DNA from: Streptomyces sp. NBC_00306
Lineage (GTDB): Bacteria > Actinomycetota > Actinomycetes > Streptomycetales > Streptomycetaceae
Assembly (NCBI RefSeq): GCF_036169555.1
Contig: NZ_CP108032.1
Span: 7,998,001 to 8,062,000, forward strand
Length of the DNA: 64,000 nt
Reading direction: 5' to 3'
Shown: piece by piece, positions 16,357 through 24,586 of the stretch
How positions within the stretch are numbered: the stretch's first letter is position 1
How the letters are laid out: each line of letters starts with the position of its first letter
Position numbers and translations under genes: made by a program
Notes under the pieces: model-generated
Databases searched by the model: none
The model's input: only the letters and a program-made list of their open reading frames with translations
Told to the model about the DNA's origin: nothing

Positions 16357-17535
16357 GTGACAGACTTTCAGGCCGTTGAGCGTGCTGTCCGCACAGGGGC
16401 TCCCAATGAACTGCTCGACACGGTGCGTGCCGCGTTGATCGAGCGCTTCGACGCCACCGAGGTCAACCTGCTCATGGCTGACTACAGCCTCACCGTTCTT
16501 CAGCCGGTGACGGCACTGCCGCACACTGCCCAGCCCCTGTCCGTACAGACCAGTCCAGAGGGCCGTGCCTTCGGCAGCCAGGAGCCATATGGCCAGTACA
16601 TCGCGCAGGACGGCGCGGTCGACCTGCATCTGCCAGTGACCGTACGCGGCGACAGACTCGGGATCCTGACCGTCCGCCTTCCCGAACACAGATGCACCCC
16701 TCAAGCCGTAGACGAGATGACAGGTCTCGCCGAGTTCTTGGGGCACGAAATCATCGTGGCGGAACGCGACACGGATCTCTACCTGCAGGCCCGCCGAAGC
16801 CGGCGGCTCACCCTGGCGGCGGAGATGCAATGGCAACTTCTGCCCGCCCGTGCCTGCGCGCGCCGGGAATACGCCATCGGGGCACAGTTGGAGCCCGCCT
16901 ACGACATCCACGGCGACAATTTCGACTGGGCCACCACGGCCGACACCCTCACCCTCACCATCACCAACGGAATGGGCGAGGGAATCCAAGCCTCACTGCT
17001 GACGAATCTGGCGGTCAACGCCCTCCGCAACGCCCGCAGGGCCGGCATCGCCATCGCCGATCAGGCTGCGCTCGCCGATCAGGCGATCTACGCCCAGTAT
17101 CGCGGTGAGCAGTATGTCTCGACCCTGCTGCTGTCCTGTGAACTGGCCACGGGACGGGTGCAGGTGGTCGACGCCGGATCCCCGCAGCTCTGGCGTTACC
17201 GTGACAAGGCCGTGGAGCGCGTCGATTTCAACGCACAGCTCCCGCTGGGGATGTTCGACGAATCCGCCTACGAGGCGCAGGAATTCCAAGCCCTGCCCGG
17301 CGACCGCCTGGTCTTCGTCAGTGATGGTGTCTACGGCGCCGTCTCGAAGGCGGGGGAGAGCTATGGCGAACGGGCGCTTGCCCGAGCGATCCAGGCGGTC
17401 AGCTTCCTGCCTGCTGCCGCGGTCCCTCGGGCGGTGCTGCAAGAACTCACGGAGTACCGCGACGCCGACGCGGACGACGACGCCTTGGTCGTGTGCCTCG
17501 ACTGGTTCGGCCGTAGCTCGGCACAGACGCACTGA
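16357..17535 (+). CDS. SpoIIE-like phosphatase with altered metal site
   Basis: A 392-aa protein from GTG 16357, chosen for GAAAAGG eight bases upstream; GTG 16312 would add 15 residues. The N-terminal 150 residues form a GAF-like sensor domain. The C-terminal PP2C fold keeps YDIHGDNFDW, VSDGVYG and ADDDALVV. The usual GDxxGHG motif reads ITNGMGEG, so one conserved metal-binding Asp is replaced by Asn or Thr-Asn. This suggests altered metal use, a regulatory pseudophosphatase, or a subfamily with its own chemistry. It stands alone, downstream of the palindrome at 16209. Confidence 0.85.
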   Translation: MTDFQAVERAVRTGAPNELLDTVRAALIERFDATEVNLLMADYSLTVLQPVTALPHTAQPLSVQTSPEGRAFGSQEPYGQYIAQDGAVDLHLPVTVRGDRLGILTVRLPEHRCTPQAVDEMTGLAEFLGHEIIVAERDTDLYLQARRSRRLTLAAEMQWQLLPARACARREYAIGAQLEPAYDIHGDNFDWATTADTLTLTITNGMGEGIQASLLTNLAVNALRNARRAGIAIADQAALADQAIYAQYRGEQYVSTLLLSCELATGRVQVVDAGSPQLWRYRDKAVERVDFNAQLPLGMFDESAYEAQEFQALPGDRLVFVSDGVYGAVSKAGESYGERALARAIQAVSFLPAAAVPRAVLQELTEYRDADADDDALVVCLDWFGRSSAQTH

Positions 17536-17919
17536 CAACGGATGAACCGAGCTTTCCGCCGCGTTGGGAGCCTCCATGCGATGGCGCGGATGGCACGCTA
17601 CTGGCGCTGGAGCTCGATCCCGCGTCTCGCCTCTGGCTCGGGCATCGGCAGGACGGATGCACCTGCGGGACCGCGAGGCGCAGGGCGGTCGTGGGCCGGC
17701 GGTAGGAGCCGTCGTTCGTGATCACGGGGGAGCAGCGACGGGAATGGGAAGCGGGAACGGGTCGTTATGCTGGGTGACATACGTAGGACGTACATCGAGG
17801 AGTCATAGACGTGGTGGGTGACGACGACATCTCCGGGTGAGATCCGGATCTGACGGCCACCGGCCTGCGCTCAGGAGCGCTGCCGAGGTGGTCCGTTTCG
17901 TCGTACCCCTTTCCCACGT
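17536..17919. other. No gene seen; 5' leader of ABC-F gene
   Basis: This stretch should hold the ABC-F promoter and most of its untranslated leader. A partly symmetrical ACATACGTAGGACGTACAT lies near 17778. No convincing coding frame is visible. Confidence 0.4.
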
Positions 17920-17949
17920 CTGCCCAGGGCAGAGATCTATGCGCTGCCC
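17920..17949 (+). promoter_or_regulatory. Attenuator-like alternative hairpins
   Basis: CTGCCC (17920-17925), GGGCAG (17927-17932) and a second CTGCCC (17944-17949) can form mutually exclusive pairs just before the ABC-F start. An ATG at 17939 opens a frame beginning MRCPLYPRGHC that overlaps the ABC-F gene out of frame. Ribosome stalling there could decide which hairpin forms. The arrangement is suggestive only. Confidence 0.35.
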
Positions 17950-17972
17950 GCTGTATCCCCGAGGTCACTGCC

Positions 17973-19607
17973 ATGTCCGACGCCGCCGTCGTCTTCTCGA
18001 ACGTCTCGTTCGCCTGGCCCGACGACACCCCCGTATTCCACGACCTGTCGTTCAGCATTCCCCCCGGTCGTACGGGCCTGGTCGCGCCCAACGGCTCAGG
18101 CAAGAGCACCCTGCTCAAGCTGATCGCCGGTGAGCTGAAGCCCGCCACCGGCTCGGTCTCGGTGAGTGGCATGCTCGGCTACCTCCCGCAGACCCTGCCC
18201 CTGACCAGCGACCTCACCGTCGCCGAAGTACTCGGCGTCGCCGCGGTGATCCGCGCCCTGGACGCGGTCGAGTCCGGCGACGTCGATGAAATGAACTTCG
18301 CCACCATCGGTGACGACTGGGACATCGAGGAGCGCACCTGCGCTCAACTCGACCGTCTGGGCCTGGCCGGCCTCACCCTGGACCGCAGTCTGAGCACGCT
18401 CAGCGGCGGCCAGGTGGTCTCCCTCGGCCTCGCCGCCCAGTTGCTCAAGCGCCCCGACGTCCTCCTGCTCGACGAGCCGACCAACAACCTCGACCGCCAG
18501 GCCCGGCACAAGCTCTACGACGTGCTGTCGGACTTCAACGGCTGTCTGCTCCTGGTCAGCCATGACCGCGCACTGCTCGACCGCATGGAACGCATCGCCG
18601 AACTCGGCAGCGACGAACTACGCCTGTACGGCGGCAACTTCACCGAGTACGAGGAGGCCGTCCGCGCCGAGCAGGAAGTCGCCGAGAAGAACGTCCGCAA
18701 CGCCGCGCAAGAACTGAAGCGGGAGAAGCGGGAGTTGCAGCAGGCCCGCGAGCGCGCCGAACGCCGGGCGAGCAATGCCACCAAGAACCTGAAGAACGCC
18801 GGTCTGCCCAAGATTTTCGCCGGCAACATGAAGCGCGGTGCGCAGGAGGCCGCGGGCAGGTCCGGCACGATGCACGCCTCCCGGGTCAGCGACGCCAAGG
18901 CCCGCCTCGACGAGGCCGGCAGGGCCCTGCGCGAGGAGCAGCGGCTCACGCTGGAATTGCCCGGCACCCAGGTGCCCTCCGGCCGCAACCTGTTCCTCGG
19001 CGAGGGCATGCAGGTCCACCTCGGCGACAAGGAGGTCTTCGCTTCCAGTGGCGTCGACCTGAGCGTCCGGGGCCCCGAGCGCATCGCGTTGACCGGGCCC
19101 AACGGCGCCGGCAAAACCACCCTGATGAGGCTGGTCACCGGTGATCTCGTCCCGACGAGCGGGGAGATCAAGCGCAACGCCGGGAGAATCGCCTACCTGT
19201 CGCAGCGCTTGGACCTGCTGGACCTGGACCGCACCGTGGCGGAGAACTTCGCCGCGTTCGCGCCTGAGCGTCCCGAGGCGGAGCGGATGAACCTGCTCGC
19301 CCGGTTCCTCTTCAGGGGCGCGCGGGCCCATCTGCCGGTGGGCGTGCTCTCCGGCGGCGAGCGCCTGCGCGCCACTCTGGCCTGTGTGCTGTGCGCGGAC
19401 GCCGCCCCGCATCTTCTGCTGCTCGACGAGCCCACCAACAACCTCGACCTGGTCAGCGCGGGCCAGCTGGAGAGCGCGCTCAACTCCTACCAGGGCGCCT
19501 TCATGGTGGTCAGCCACGACGAGCGGTTTCTCGCCGAGATCGGGATCAGCCGCTGGCTGCGGCTGGCCGACGGGGAGTTGAAGGAGACGGGGGAACCGGA
19601 GGTGTGA
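17973..19607 (+). CDS. ABC-F ribosome-protection-type ATPase
   Basis: A 544-aa protein with two ABC domains and no membrane segments. Domain 1 has APNGSGKST, LSGGQ and LLLDEPTNNLD. Domain 2 has GPNGAGKTT, LSGGERLRA and LLLDEPTNNLD. Between them is a long charged linker (about residues 235-320) with coiled-coil character. ABC-F proteins act on the ribosomal E site; many actinobacterial ones give resistance to ribosome-targeting antibiotics, while others are housekeeping translation factors. The leader with alternative hairpins favours an inducible resistance role. The gene is monocistronic here. Confidence 0.9.
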   Translation: MSDAAVVFSNVSFAWPDDTPVFHDLSFSIPPGRTGLVAPNGSGKSTLLKLIAGELKPATGSVSVSGMLGYLPQTLPLTSDLTVAEVLGVAAVIRALDAVESGDVDEMNFATIGDDWDIEERTCAQLDRLGLAGLTLDRSLSTLSGGQVVSLGLAAQLLKRPDVLLLDEPTNNLDRQARHKLYDVLSDFNGCLLLVSHDRALLDRMERIAELGSDELRLYGGNFTEYEEAVRAEQEVAEKNVRNAAQELKREKRELQQARERAERRASNATKNLKNAGLPKIFAGNMKRGAQEAAGRSGTMHASRVSDAKARLDEAGRALREEQRLTLELPGTQVPSGRNLFLGEGMQVHLGDKEVFASSGVDLSVRGPERIALTGPNGAGKTTLMRLVTGDLVPTSGEIKRNAGRIAYLSQRLDLLDLDRTVAENFAAFAPERPEAERMNLLARFLFRGARAHLPVGVLSGGERLRATLACVLCADAAPHLLLLDEPTNNLDLVSAGQLESALNSYQGAFMVVSHDERFLAEIGISRWLRLADGELKETGEPEV

Positions 19608-20157
19608 GCCGCATACGTGTGACGTGGCCCGTCTCCGAGGCTGCTCGGCCCGGTCGGTGCCGTGTCCCTGTCGAGGTCGCCGTGGGGATTCCGGCACGGC
19701 CATGGCCGCGAACCCGGCTGGGGGCGCTCGGACGGCGGGCTGCCGCCTCAGGAGCACTCCGGGCCCCGTCGCGCAGCGCAGCCTTCCTGAGCCAAGGTGC
19801 CTCATTGGTGCCGGCGCTCGCGGAGAGCGCTGCTCGCCGCCGCGCATGCGGGACGCTCAACCCAGGACGCGCCAGGGTCCGCAGGCGTGTTGGTCGGGCC
19901 CGCTGTGGGCGGGGGTGTTGCGGTCGAACCGTTCGTGGGCTTGGCGCAAGTACTCGGGCGACAGGTGAGCACTGTTGTCCAGTGTGGGGGCGGGCGACGA
20001 GTCGGAGCCGGTCGGCGCGGGTGTAGCCGTCAACGAGGAGCGCGTTCGGACAAGGACCGTACCCGTGACCGCACTGACGATTGCTTCCGTGCTGTCGCGG
20101 GATCGCCTCTTGATTCTTCTCTGCACAACGCGAAAGGCGCATGAGTGTCTTCGCGAG
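19608..20157. other. No gene seen
   Basis: A 550-base gap downstream of the ABC-F gene. A minus-strand tail ending near 19858 (SPEYLRQAHERFDRNTPAHS) looks faintly protein-like but has no recognisable family or start. No terminator hairpin was identified. Confidence 0.4.
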
Positions 20158-20739
20158 TCAGCCTGGATTGCGCAGTCCCGTCAGGAGTCGGTCGAGGGCT
20201 TGCTCAACTGCGTGCGGGTTCCCACCTCGTGCGATCCAGAGGGCGGCCTCGTTCATTGCCCCCGAGAGAAGTCGAGCCAGGGGTTCGACCGGCTGGTCGG
20301 CGATGATCCCGGCTGCGGCGAGTGCCTGCAAGGCGTCCGTAAGGTGCCGGGCGGAGTAGGCCTCGTCGAAGGCCCGCCACTCGTCCCAGCCGAGCACGGT
20401 CGGCGCATCGACCAGCAGGATCTGTCGCACCGCGGGGTCGGTGCCCGCACCCAGGAAGGCCCGGCAGCCGGCCCGGAGCTGCTCCCAGAGGTCGTCGTAC
20501 CCCTGGGCTGCGGTCGCGACCCGCTCGCCCAACTCCTGCTGCACCTCGGCGACGACGGCTCGGAAGAGCCCCGCCTTGCTCTCGAAGTGATGATAGGCGG
20601 CCCCCTTGGTGACCCCGGCGGCCCCGGCCACGTCGGCCAGCACTACGTGGTGGTACCCGTCGGCGGCGAACCGGCGCCGTCCTTCGACAAGCAGCGCCTG
20701 CCGCGTGAACGCCCGCTGCTCCGACCGGCTGACCGCCAT
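20158..20739 (-). CDS. TetR/AcrR-family regulator
   Basis: A 193-aa repressor. The helix-turn-helix covers about residues 10-55 (VVLADVAGAAGVTKGAAYHH, then FESKAGLF). The C-terminal part with WDEWRAFDEAYSARHL and NEAALWIARGG resembles TetR_C domains of VOC-linked regulators. ATG 20739 is chosen because GGAGAGGG lies upstream; ATG 20760 has no ribosome site. It is divergent from a VOC protein, and two strong palindromes lie between them. Confidence 0.9.
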   Translation of the reverse strand: MAVSRSEQRAFTRQALLVEGRRRFAADGYHHVVLADVAGAAGVTKGAAYHHFESKAGLFRAVVAEVQQELGERVATAAQGYDDLWEQLRAGCRAFLGAGTDPAVRQILLVDAPTVLGWDEWRAFDEAYSARHLTDALQALAAAGIIADQPVEPLARLLSGAMNEAALWIARGGNPHAVEQALDRLLTGLRNPG

Positions 20740-20760
20740 AACGCGCACCGCCCTCTCCAT

Positions 20761-20814
20761 TTCGCGTACCCGAGGTATGCTAACGCCACAGTTCGCATAC
20801 CCTCGGTATGCGAA
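20761..20814. promoter_or_regulatory. Twin TetR operators
   Basis: Site B (20792-20814) is a perfect inverted repeat with arms TTCGCATACC and GGTATGCGAA around CTC. Site A (20761-20783) is a degenerate copy, TTCGCGTACC-CGA-GGTATGCTAA. The centres are 31 bp apart, so two dimers can bind nearly the same face and control both divergent genes. Confidence 0.8.
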
Positions 20815-20835
20815 GAGATGTGAAGGGCCTCTGCC

Positions 20836-21303
20836 ATGACGAACGAACCCACGACCAGGACCACGACCAGGACCACGCCCACGACCGAGCTCGGCGGCTT
20901 CTACCCGGTGCTCGCCACCCGGGACGTGGCCGCTTCCCGCGACTTCTACACCCGTCACTTCGGTTTCGAGGTCACCTTCGAGGCGGACTGGTACGTAAGT
21001 CTGCGCCGTCCCGACGCGCCGCAGTACGAGCTGGCCCTCCTCGACCACGCCCACCCGACCATCCCCGAGGGTCACCGGGTCGCACTCCGGGGCGGCTTGC
21101 TGCTGAATTTCGAGGTGGACGACGTGGACGCCGAGCACCAGCGGCTCGTGGCGGAGGGCGACCTGCACGAGGTACTGCCCCTGCGTACGGAGGAGTTCGG
21201 CCAACGTCATTTCATCGTCGCCGCCCCCGACGATGTGCTGATCGATGTCATCACCGTCGTCCCGCCCGGCGAGGAGTATGCCGCCCACTACACCGACGAC
21301 TGA
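20836..21303 (+). CDS. VOC/glyoxalase-fold protein
   Basis: A 155-aa member of the vicinal oxygen chelate superfamily. After a Thr-rich leader encoded by short tandem repeats (about residues 4-16), GGFYPVLATRDVAASRDFYT and HFGFEVTFEADWYVSL form the first beta-alpha-beta-beta-beta unit. NFEVDDVDAEHQRLV forms the second. Such proteins may be dioxygenases, glyoxalases or antibiotic-binding resistance proteins; metal ligands cannot be assigned with confidence. GAAGGG precedes the start. Control by the adjacent TetR is inferred from the twin operators. Confidence 0.85.
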   Translation: MTNEPTTRTTTRTTPTTELGGFYPVLATRDVAASRDFYTRHFGFEVTFEADWYVSLRRPDAPQYELALLDHAHPTIPEGHRVALRGGLLLNFEVDDVDAEHQRLVAEGDLHEVLPLRTEEFGQRHFIVAAPDDVLIDVITVVPPGEEYAAHYTDD

Positions 21304-21593
21304 TACCTGTGCCGCATCGTGGCGCTCGAGGCCGGGCTGCGGCCTGCTCAAGCGGGCCGGCCGGCTGTGCCTGTCCCCACCGCTGAGCCGGCCAGACGAT
21401 CGCGCAGGCCGGGCCTTTGGTGGAGGCTGCCATCGCCGTCTACGAGGCGTGCCTGACGGGCCGACGACTGACGGGGTGCGGGGGCATGCCGATCTGCCAG
21501 TTCTCCTGGCTGTTCGTCGGCGATGAACGCCAAGGCCGTCCGTTCGGGTTCGACTACGCTGGTGGAGCTGACACACGTGAACGAAGGACGCAG
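21304..21593. other. No gene seen
   Basis: This 290-base gap holds a plus-strand frame (VEAAIAVYEACLTGRRL near 21420) continuous with the next gene, but without a ribosome site. It is treated as untranslated leader or remnant. Confidence 0.4.
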
Positions 21594-22247
21594 ATGGCTC
21601 GCCCCTACAACCCCGGACCGAAACAGTTCGTCTTCGCTGTCGGTGATGGCAACGACCAACAGGTCTCCGTGGGCGACCCTCAGGAAGCCTATGTAGCGTT
21701 CTCTGCGTTCTTCCGCGATCGAGATTCTGACACCTACACCATCAACGATGAACCGTCGGGGCAGAGTTTGGTACTCATGCCCGGGCAAGGTGTGATCTCC
21801 CGGATCAAGGATGCGGACCAACCCCGGTCGGAATACCTCCAGGTCGACAGGGGCAATCGCTACCTTCCGAGCGCGATGCTGTTCTTCGAGAACGGATATG
21901 CCGGCCTCGACCGCTTCGGCCAGTGGTTCTCCGACCGCGCCGACCTCGACGCGTCACCGGAGACTCGCGGTGCCGCCCGCGCCGCCACGATCACGACGGA
22001 AGCAGCGGCGATCGAAGAAATCGCTCGGATCTGGGCAGATTCGGGCTACGTGGACCCGAGCGACCAGTACTACATCTTCTTCGGCTCGCATGATGTCGAC
22101 GACGACCGTGCCGAACGAGCCGAACTGCTCCAGTTGATCGAGTTCCTCGGCATCGAACGAGTCGACCCCCCTGCCGAGGCCGCGGGGGGCGAAGTCTGGG
22201 TGCGCACCGACCCACGTCTCGACGCCGAATGTGCACGGTGGTCGTGA
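21594..22247 (+). CDS. Unknown soluble protein
   Basis: A 217-aa acidic protein. ATG 21594 is chosen because GAAGGA lies upstream and the typical composition starts there (MARPYNPGPKQFVFAVGDGN). It alternates beta-like segments with Asp-rich loops and ends in a helical region (ERAELLQLIEFLGIERVDPP). No catalytic motif, signal peptide or membrane span is visible. It is 73 bp upstream of another unknown gene on the same strand; both are acidic and could form one unit. No family recognised. Confidence 0.65.
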   Translation: MARPYNPGPKQFVFAVGDGNDQQVSVGDPQEAYVAFSAFFRDRDSDTYTINDEPSGQSLVLMPGQGVISRIKDADQPRSEYLQVDRGNRYLPSAMLFFENGYAGLDRFGQWFSDRADLDASPETRGAARAATITTEAAAIEEIARIWADSGYVDPSDQYYIFFGSHDVDDDRAERAELLQLIEFLGIERVDPPAEAAGGEVWVRTDPRLDAECARWS

Positions 22248-22320
22248 ACGGAGGGCGCGGGGTGGGGCCGCAACATCGGCGTGATGCCGGGCCGGTGCCG
22301 TTCCGGGAAGCACTGGGTCC

Positions 22321-23583
22321 ATGAGAGAGATCGTCTTCACGCGCATGAGCGGCTGGATCCCGAACGTGATCCGCGAAGACGGCGAGCTGAAGCTGATGCT
22401 TGCTGCCGGGGCCGACGCCAACCACGAGCCTCGCACGTTCACGTTCCCGATCAGCGAAGCCCACCTTGCGGTGATCCGGGAGGACCTGGCCAGGCACCTG
22501 CTGTTGTGGAGTGCGGTCCTTCCGCTGTGCGACGACGCCGGAACCCGGGGCGGGATCGACGAGAACGCTGCCGTGGCGCTCCTGGACCCGATCCTTCTTG
22601 CCGCGCCCGCGGACGTCGACGCGCTCTTCCGGCGCATCCGGTGGGACAGGAGCCGGCTCATCGCCCATGGGGCCGACACAGGTCTCCTTGAGCGCGGTCA
22701 GGTATGTGCGGCGATGCGCGCGGCGACGGAGACGTCCAACGGGAAACGAGCTCAGGAGTACCGAGCGGACCGCCGTCGCGCCGAGCGGGGAGCCGTACTC
22801 GGTCCGCTCGACGCCGCGATTCTGCGGTACACGGGCCAGTATCTGCACGGCGCGACGGTTCCGAAGCGGCTGCCCGATGCCGTCGCCCCCGCGCTGCTGC
22901 CCGAGGTCATGCGGGTGATCGCCACTGCGGAGCAGGCGTGCGCCGGGATGCGGATCGGCCGCGATCCGCGACGGGGAAACCGCGCCACGGACAGGCGCGA
23001 CTGGGATCGGATGAAGACGACGGTCGAAGCGGCCGTGCGCCGTGCACACCCTGACCTCGTCGATGACGCGGTGCGTACCGTGAGCTTCCTGATGTGCTCG
23101 GAGGCCGCGGACCGCTCCAGGAGCGCACCCATGGAGGATGACGAGGAGGCTGCCGGCCACCGCGCCGACTTCGGCGGGAGTGCGAGGAAGACGGTCCTGT
23201 CGTTCCCCGACGACAAGGACGTCGAGAAGAAGTGGCTGCGGGACAGTCCCCGCACTGCCGCCGCGGAGTTCTGGGAGTTCGTCGGCGATCGCTCTGCCGC
23301 GGACAATGAAGTGTTCACCATCGAGGACGAGGAGATGGGCGAAGGGATCCAGCTCCACTTCTACGCGGACTCCATCGCCCGGATCACGACGCTGCGCGCT
23401 GGTGGAGGCGGGTCGGATCCGGAGTACCGGGTCGAGTACAGCCTGGTCGACGGCATGAGCGGCTACCGGGACCTGGTGAGCGCCTTCGTCCGCGGCGGCT
23501 GCGCCGCACTCGAACAGTACGGTCCCTGGATGTCGGATGTCGCCGAGTTCGAGCGCGCGCGTCGGCGGCGCGACGCCCGGTAG
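22321..23583 (+). CDS. Unknown protein, possibly DUF6357-like
   Basis: A 420-aa acidic protein. The N-terminus (FTRMSGWIPNVIREDGELKL and FTFPISEAHLAVI) recalls a family of uncharacterised Streptomyces proteins that I believe carry the DUF6357 name; this is from memory and unchecked. The middle is helical and Arg/Ala-rich; the C-terminal 110 residues (WEFVGDRSAADNEVFTIED, QLHFYADSIARITTLRAG) look like a separate small alpha/beta domain. No transmembrane segment or catalytic signature is seen. It follows the unknown gene at 21594 and may be co-transcribed. Confidence 0.75.
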   Translation: MREIVFTRMSGWIPNVIREDGELKLMLAAGADANHEPRTFTFPISEAHLAVIREDLARHLLLWSAVLPLCDDAGTRGGIDENAAVALLDPILLAAPADVDALFRRIRWDRSRLIAHGADTGLLERGQVCAAMRAATETSNGKRAQEYRADRRRAERGAVLGPLDAAILRYTGQYLHGATVPKRLPDAVAPALLPEVMRVIATAEQACAGMRIGRDPRRGNRATDRRDWDRMKTTVEAAVRRAHPDLVDDAVRTVSFLMCSEAADRSRSAPMEDDEEAAGHRADFGGSARKTVLSFPDDKDVEKKWLRDSPRTAAAEFWEFVGDRSAADNEVFTIEDEEMGEGIQLHFYADSIARITTLRAGGGGSDPEYRVEYSLVDGMSGYRDLVSAFVRGGCAALEQYGPWMSDVAEFERARRRRDAR

Positions 23584-23715
23584 TCCCAGCGGGAGCCGCG
23601 CACGCCCGTCGGAAGAACCTGCGAAGAGCGGCCGGGGCAAGTGCTGGCCCGCAGGGCCCAGTTGGGCCGTGCCATCGAGGCAGGCGACGGCGTAGCCCGG
23701 TAGTCGCGAGACCGC

Positions 23716-24575
23716 CTACGGGGCCGGCGCGCCGCTCCGTGCCGCCTTGTGGTGGCGGGCGGTCAGCCGTGAGCCGGACTCGCGGCGGGCGGCGCGGCGC
23801 AGGAGCGGTACCGCGAGGAGGAACCCGAGGACCGCCCAGGCCGTGAGGACCAGGGCGACCATGGGCAGTTCCCAGGAGCCGGCCGCCTCGGCGGTCCGTG
23901 CGGAGTCCGGGAGCAGCGCCGAACGCAGGCCCTGCGCCATCCACTTGAGCGGAAAGACCGAGGCCACCTGCTGGACCGGCACGGGCAGTGCGGTGATCGG
24001 GAACACCGTCCCCGAGGTGAGCAGCAGCCCCATCGTCGGCAGCATGATCAACGCCAGGGCCTCGCGGGGGTTGGGCAGTACGGCGCCTATGGCCGCGCCG
24101 AGCGGTACGACGGCGAGCAACCCGAGTGTGGTGACCCACAGCAGCGTCAGCCAGTCGCCCGGCCCGTGCGGCAGTGGCCCGTCCGCCAGCAGCGCACCGC
24201 GGCCAGGAGGAGCGCCAGGGTGCCGACCGCCAGGACGACCACCAGCAGGCACTTGGCGACGAGGTAGGCCGGTATCCCGCCGGGCGTGGCACGCAGCCGC
24301 AGCAGGGTGCCCTCCTCCCGCTCGGTCACGAGGATCTGCGGGAGGCTGATCAGCCCGACCTGGAACAGCAGGTAGGCGGCGAAGCCCGCCAGCACCAGAT
24401 GAGTCATCGGGGTTCGGGTCCCGGGCACATCGTCGCTGACGTAGGCGGCGACGAGCAGCGCGACGACCACGTTGGTCAGGTGGCCGGACATCTCCTTGCC
24501 GTTGCGCAGGAGGTGCCGCAGTTCGATTCGGCCGCGCTGGAGCCCGGCATGCCAGCTGTTCGTCCTGTTCGTCAT
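23716..24575 (-). pseudogene. ABC-2 exporter permease, frameshifted
   Basis: The N-terminal half is read in one frame from ATG 24575 (AGGGGGG upstream), with a first membrane segment (LTNVVVALLVAAYV) and the LPQILVTEREEGTLLRLRATP loop of ABC-2 permeases. Near 24197 the frame must shift by one base. The other frame then gives WLTLLWVTTLGLLAVVPLG, the conserved ALIMLPTMGLLLTSGTVFPI segment and a final membrane helix, ending at 23716. In the original frame a stop follows at 24147. Either the gene is inactivated, or the base call is wrong, or frameshifting occurs; no slippery sequence is evident. It is the last gene of an exporter operon. Confidence 0.8.
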
Positions 24576-24586
24576 GTATGCCCCCC

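Noticed and set aside
17837..18133. Leader frame upstream of ABC-F as a real gene
   Set aside because: It runs out of frame into the ABC-F gene and has no ribosome site; it is kept only as a possible regulatory frame from ATG 17939.
20743..21576. N-terminal extension of the TetR frame up to 21576
   Set aside because: It is the antisense of the VOC gene; the TetR domain begins near 20739.
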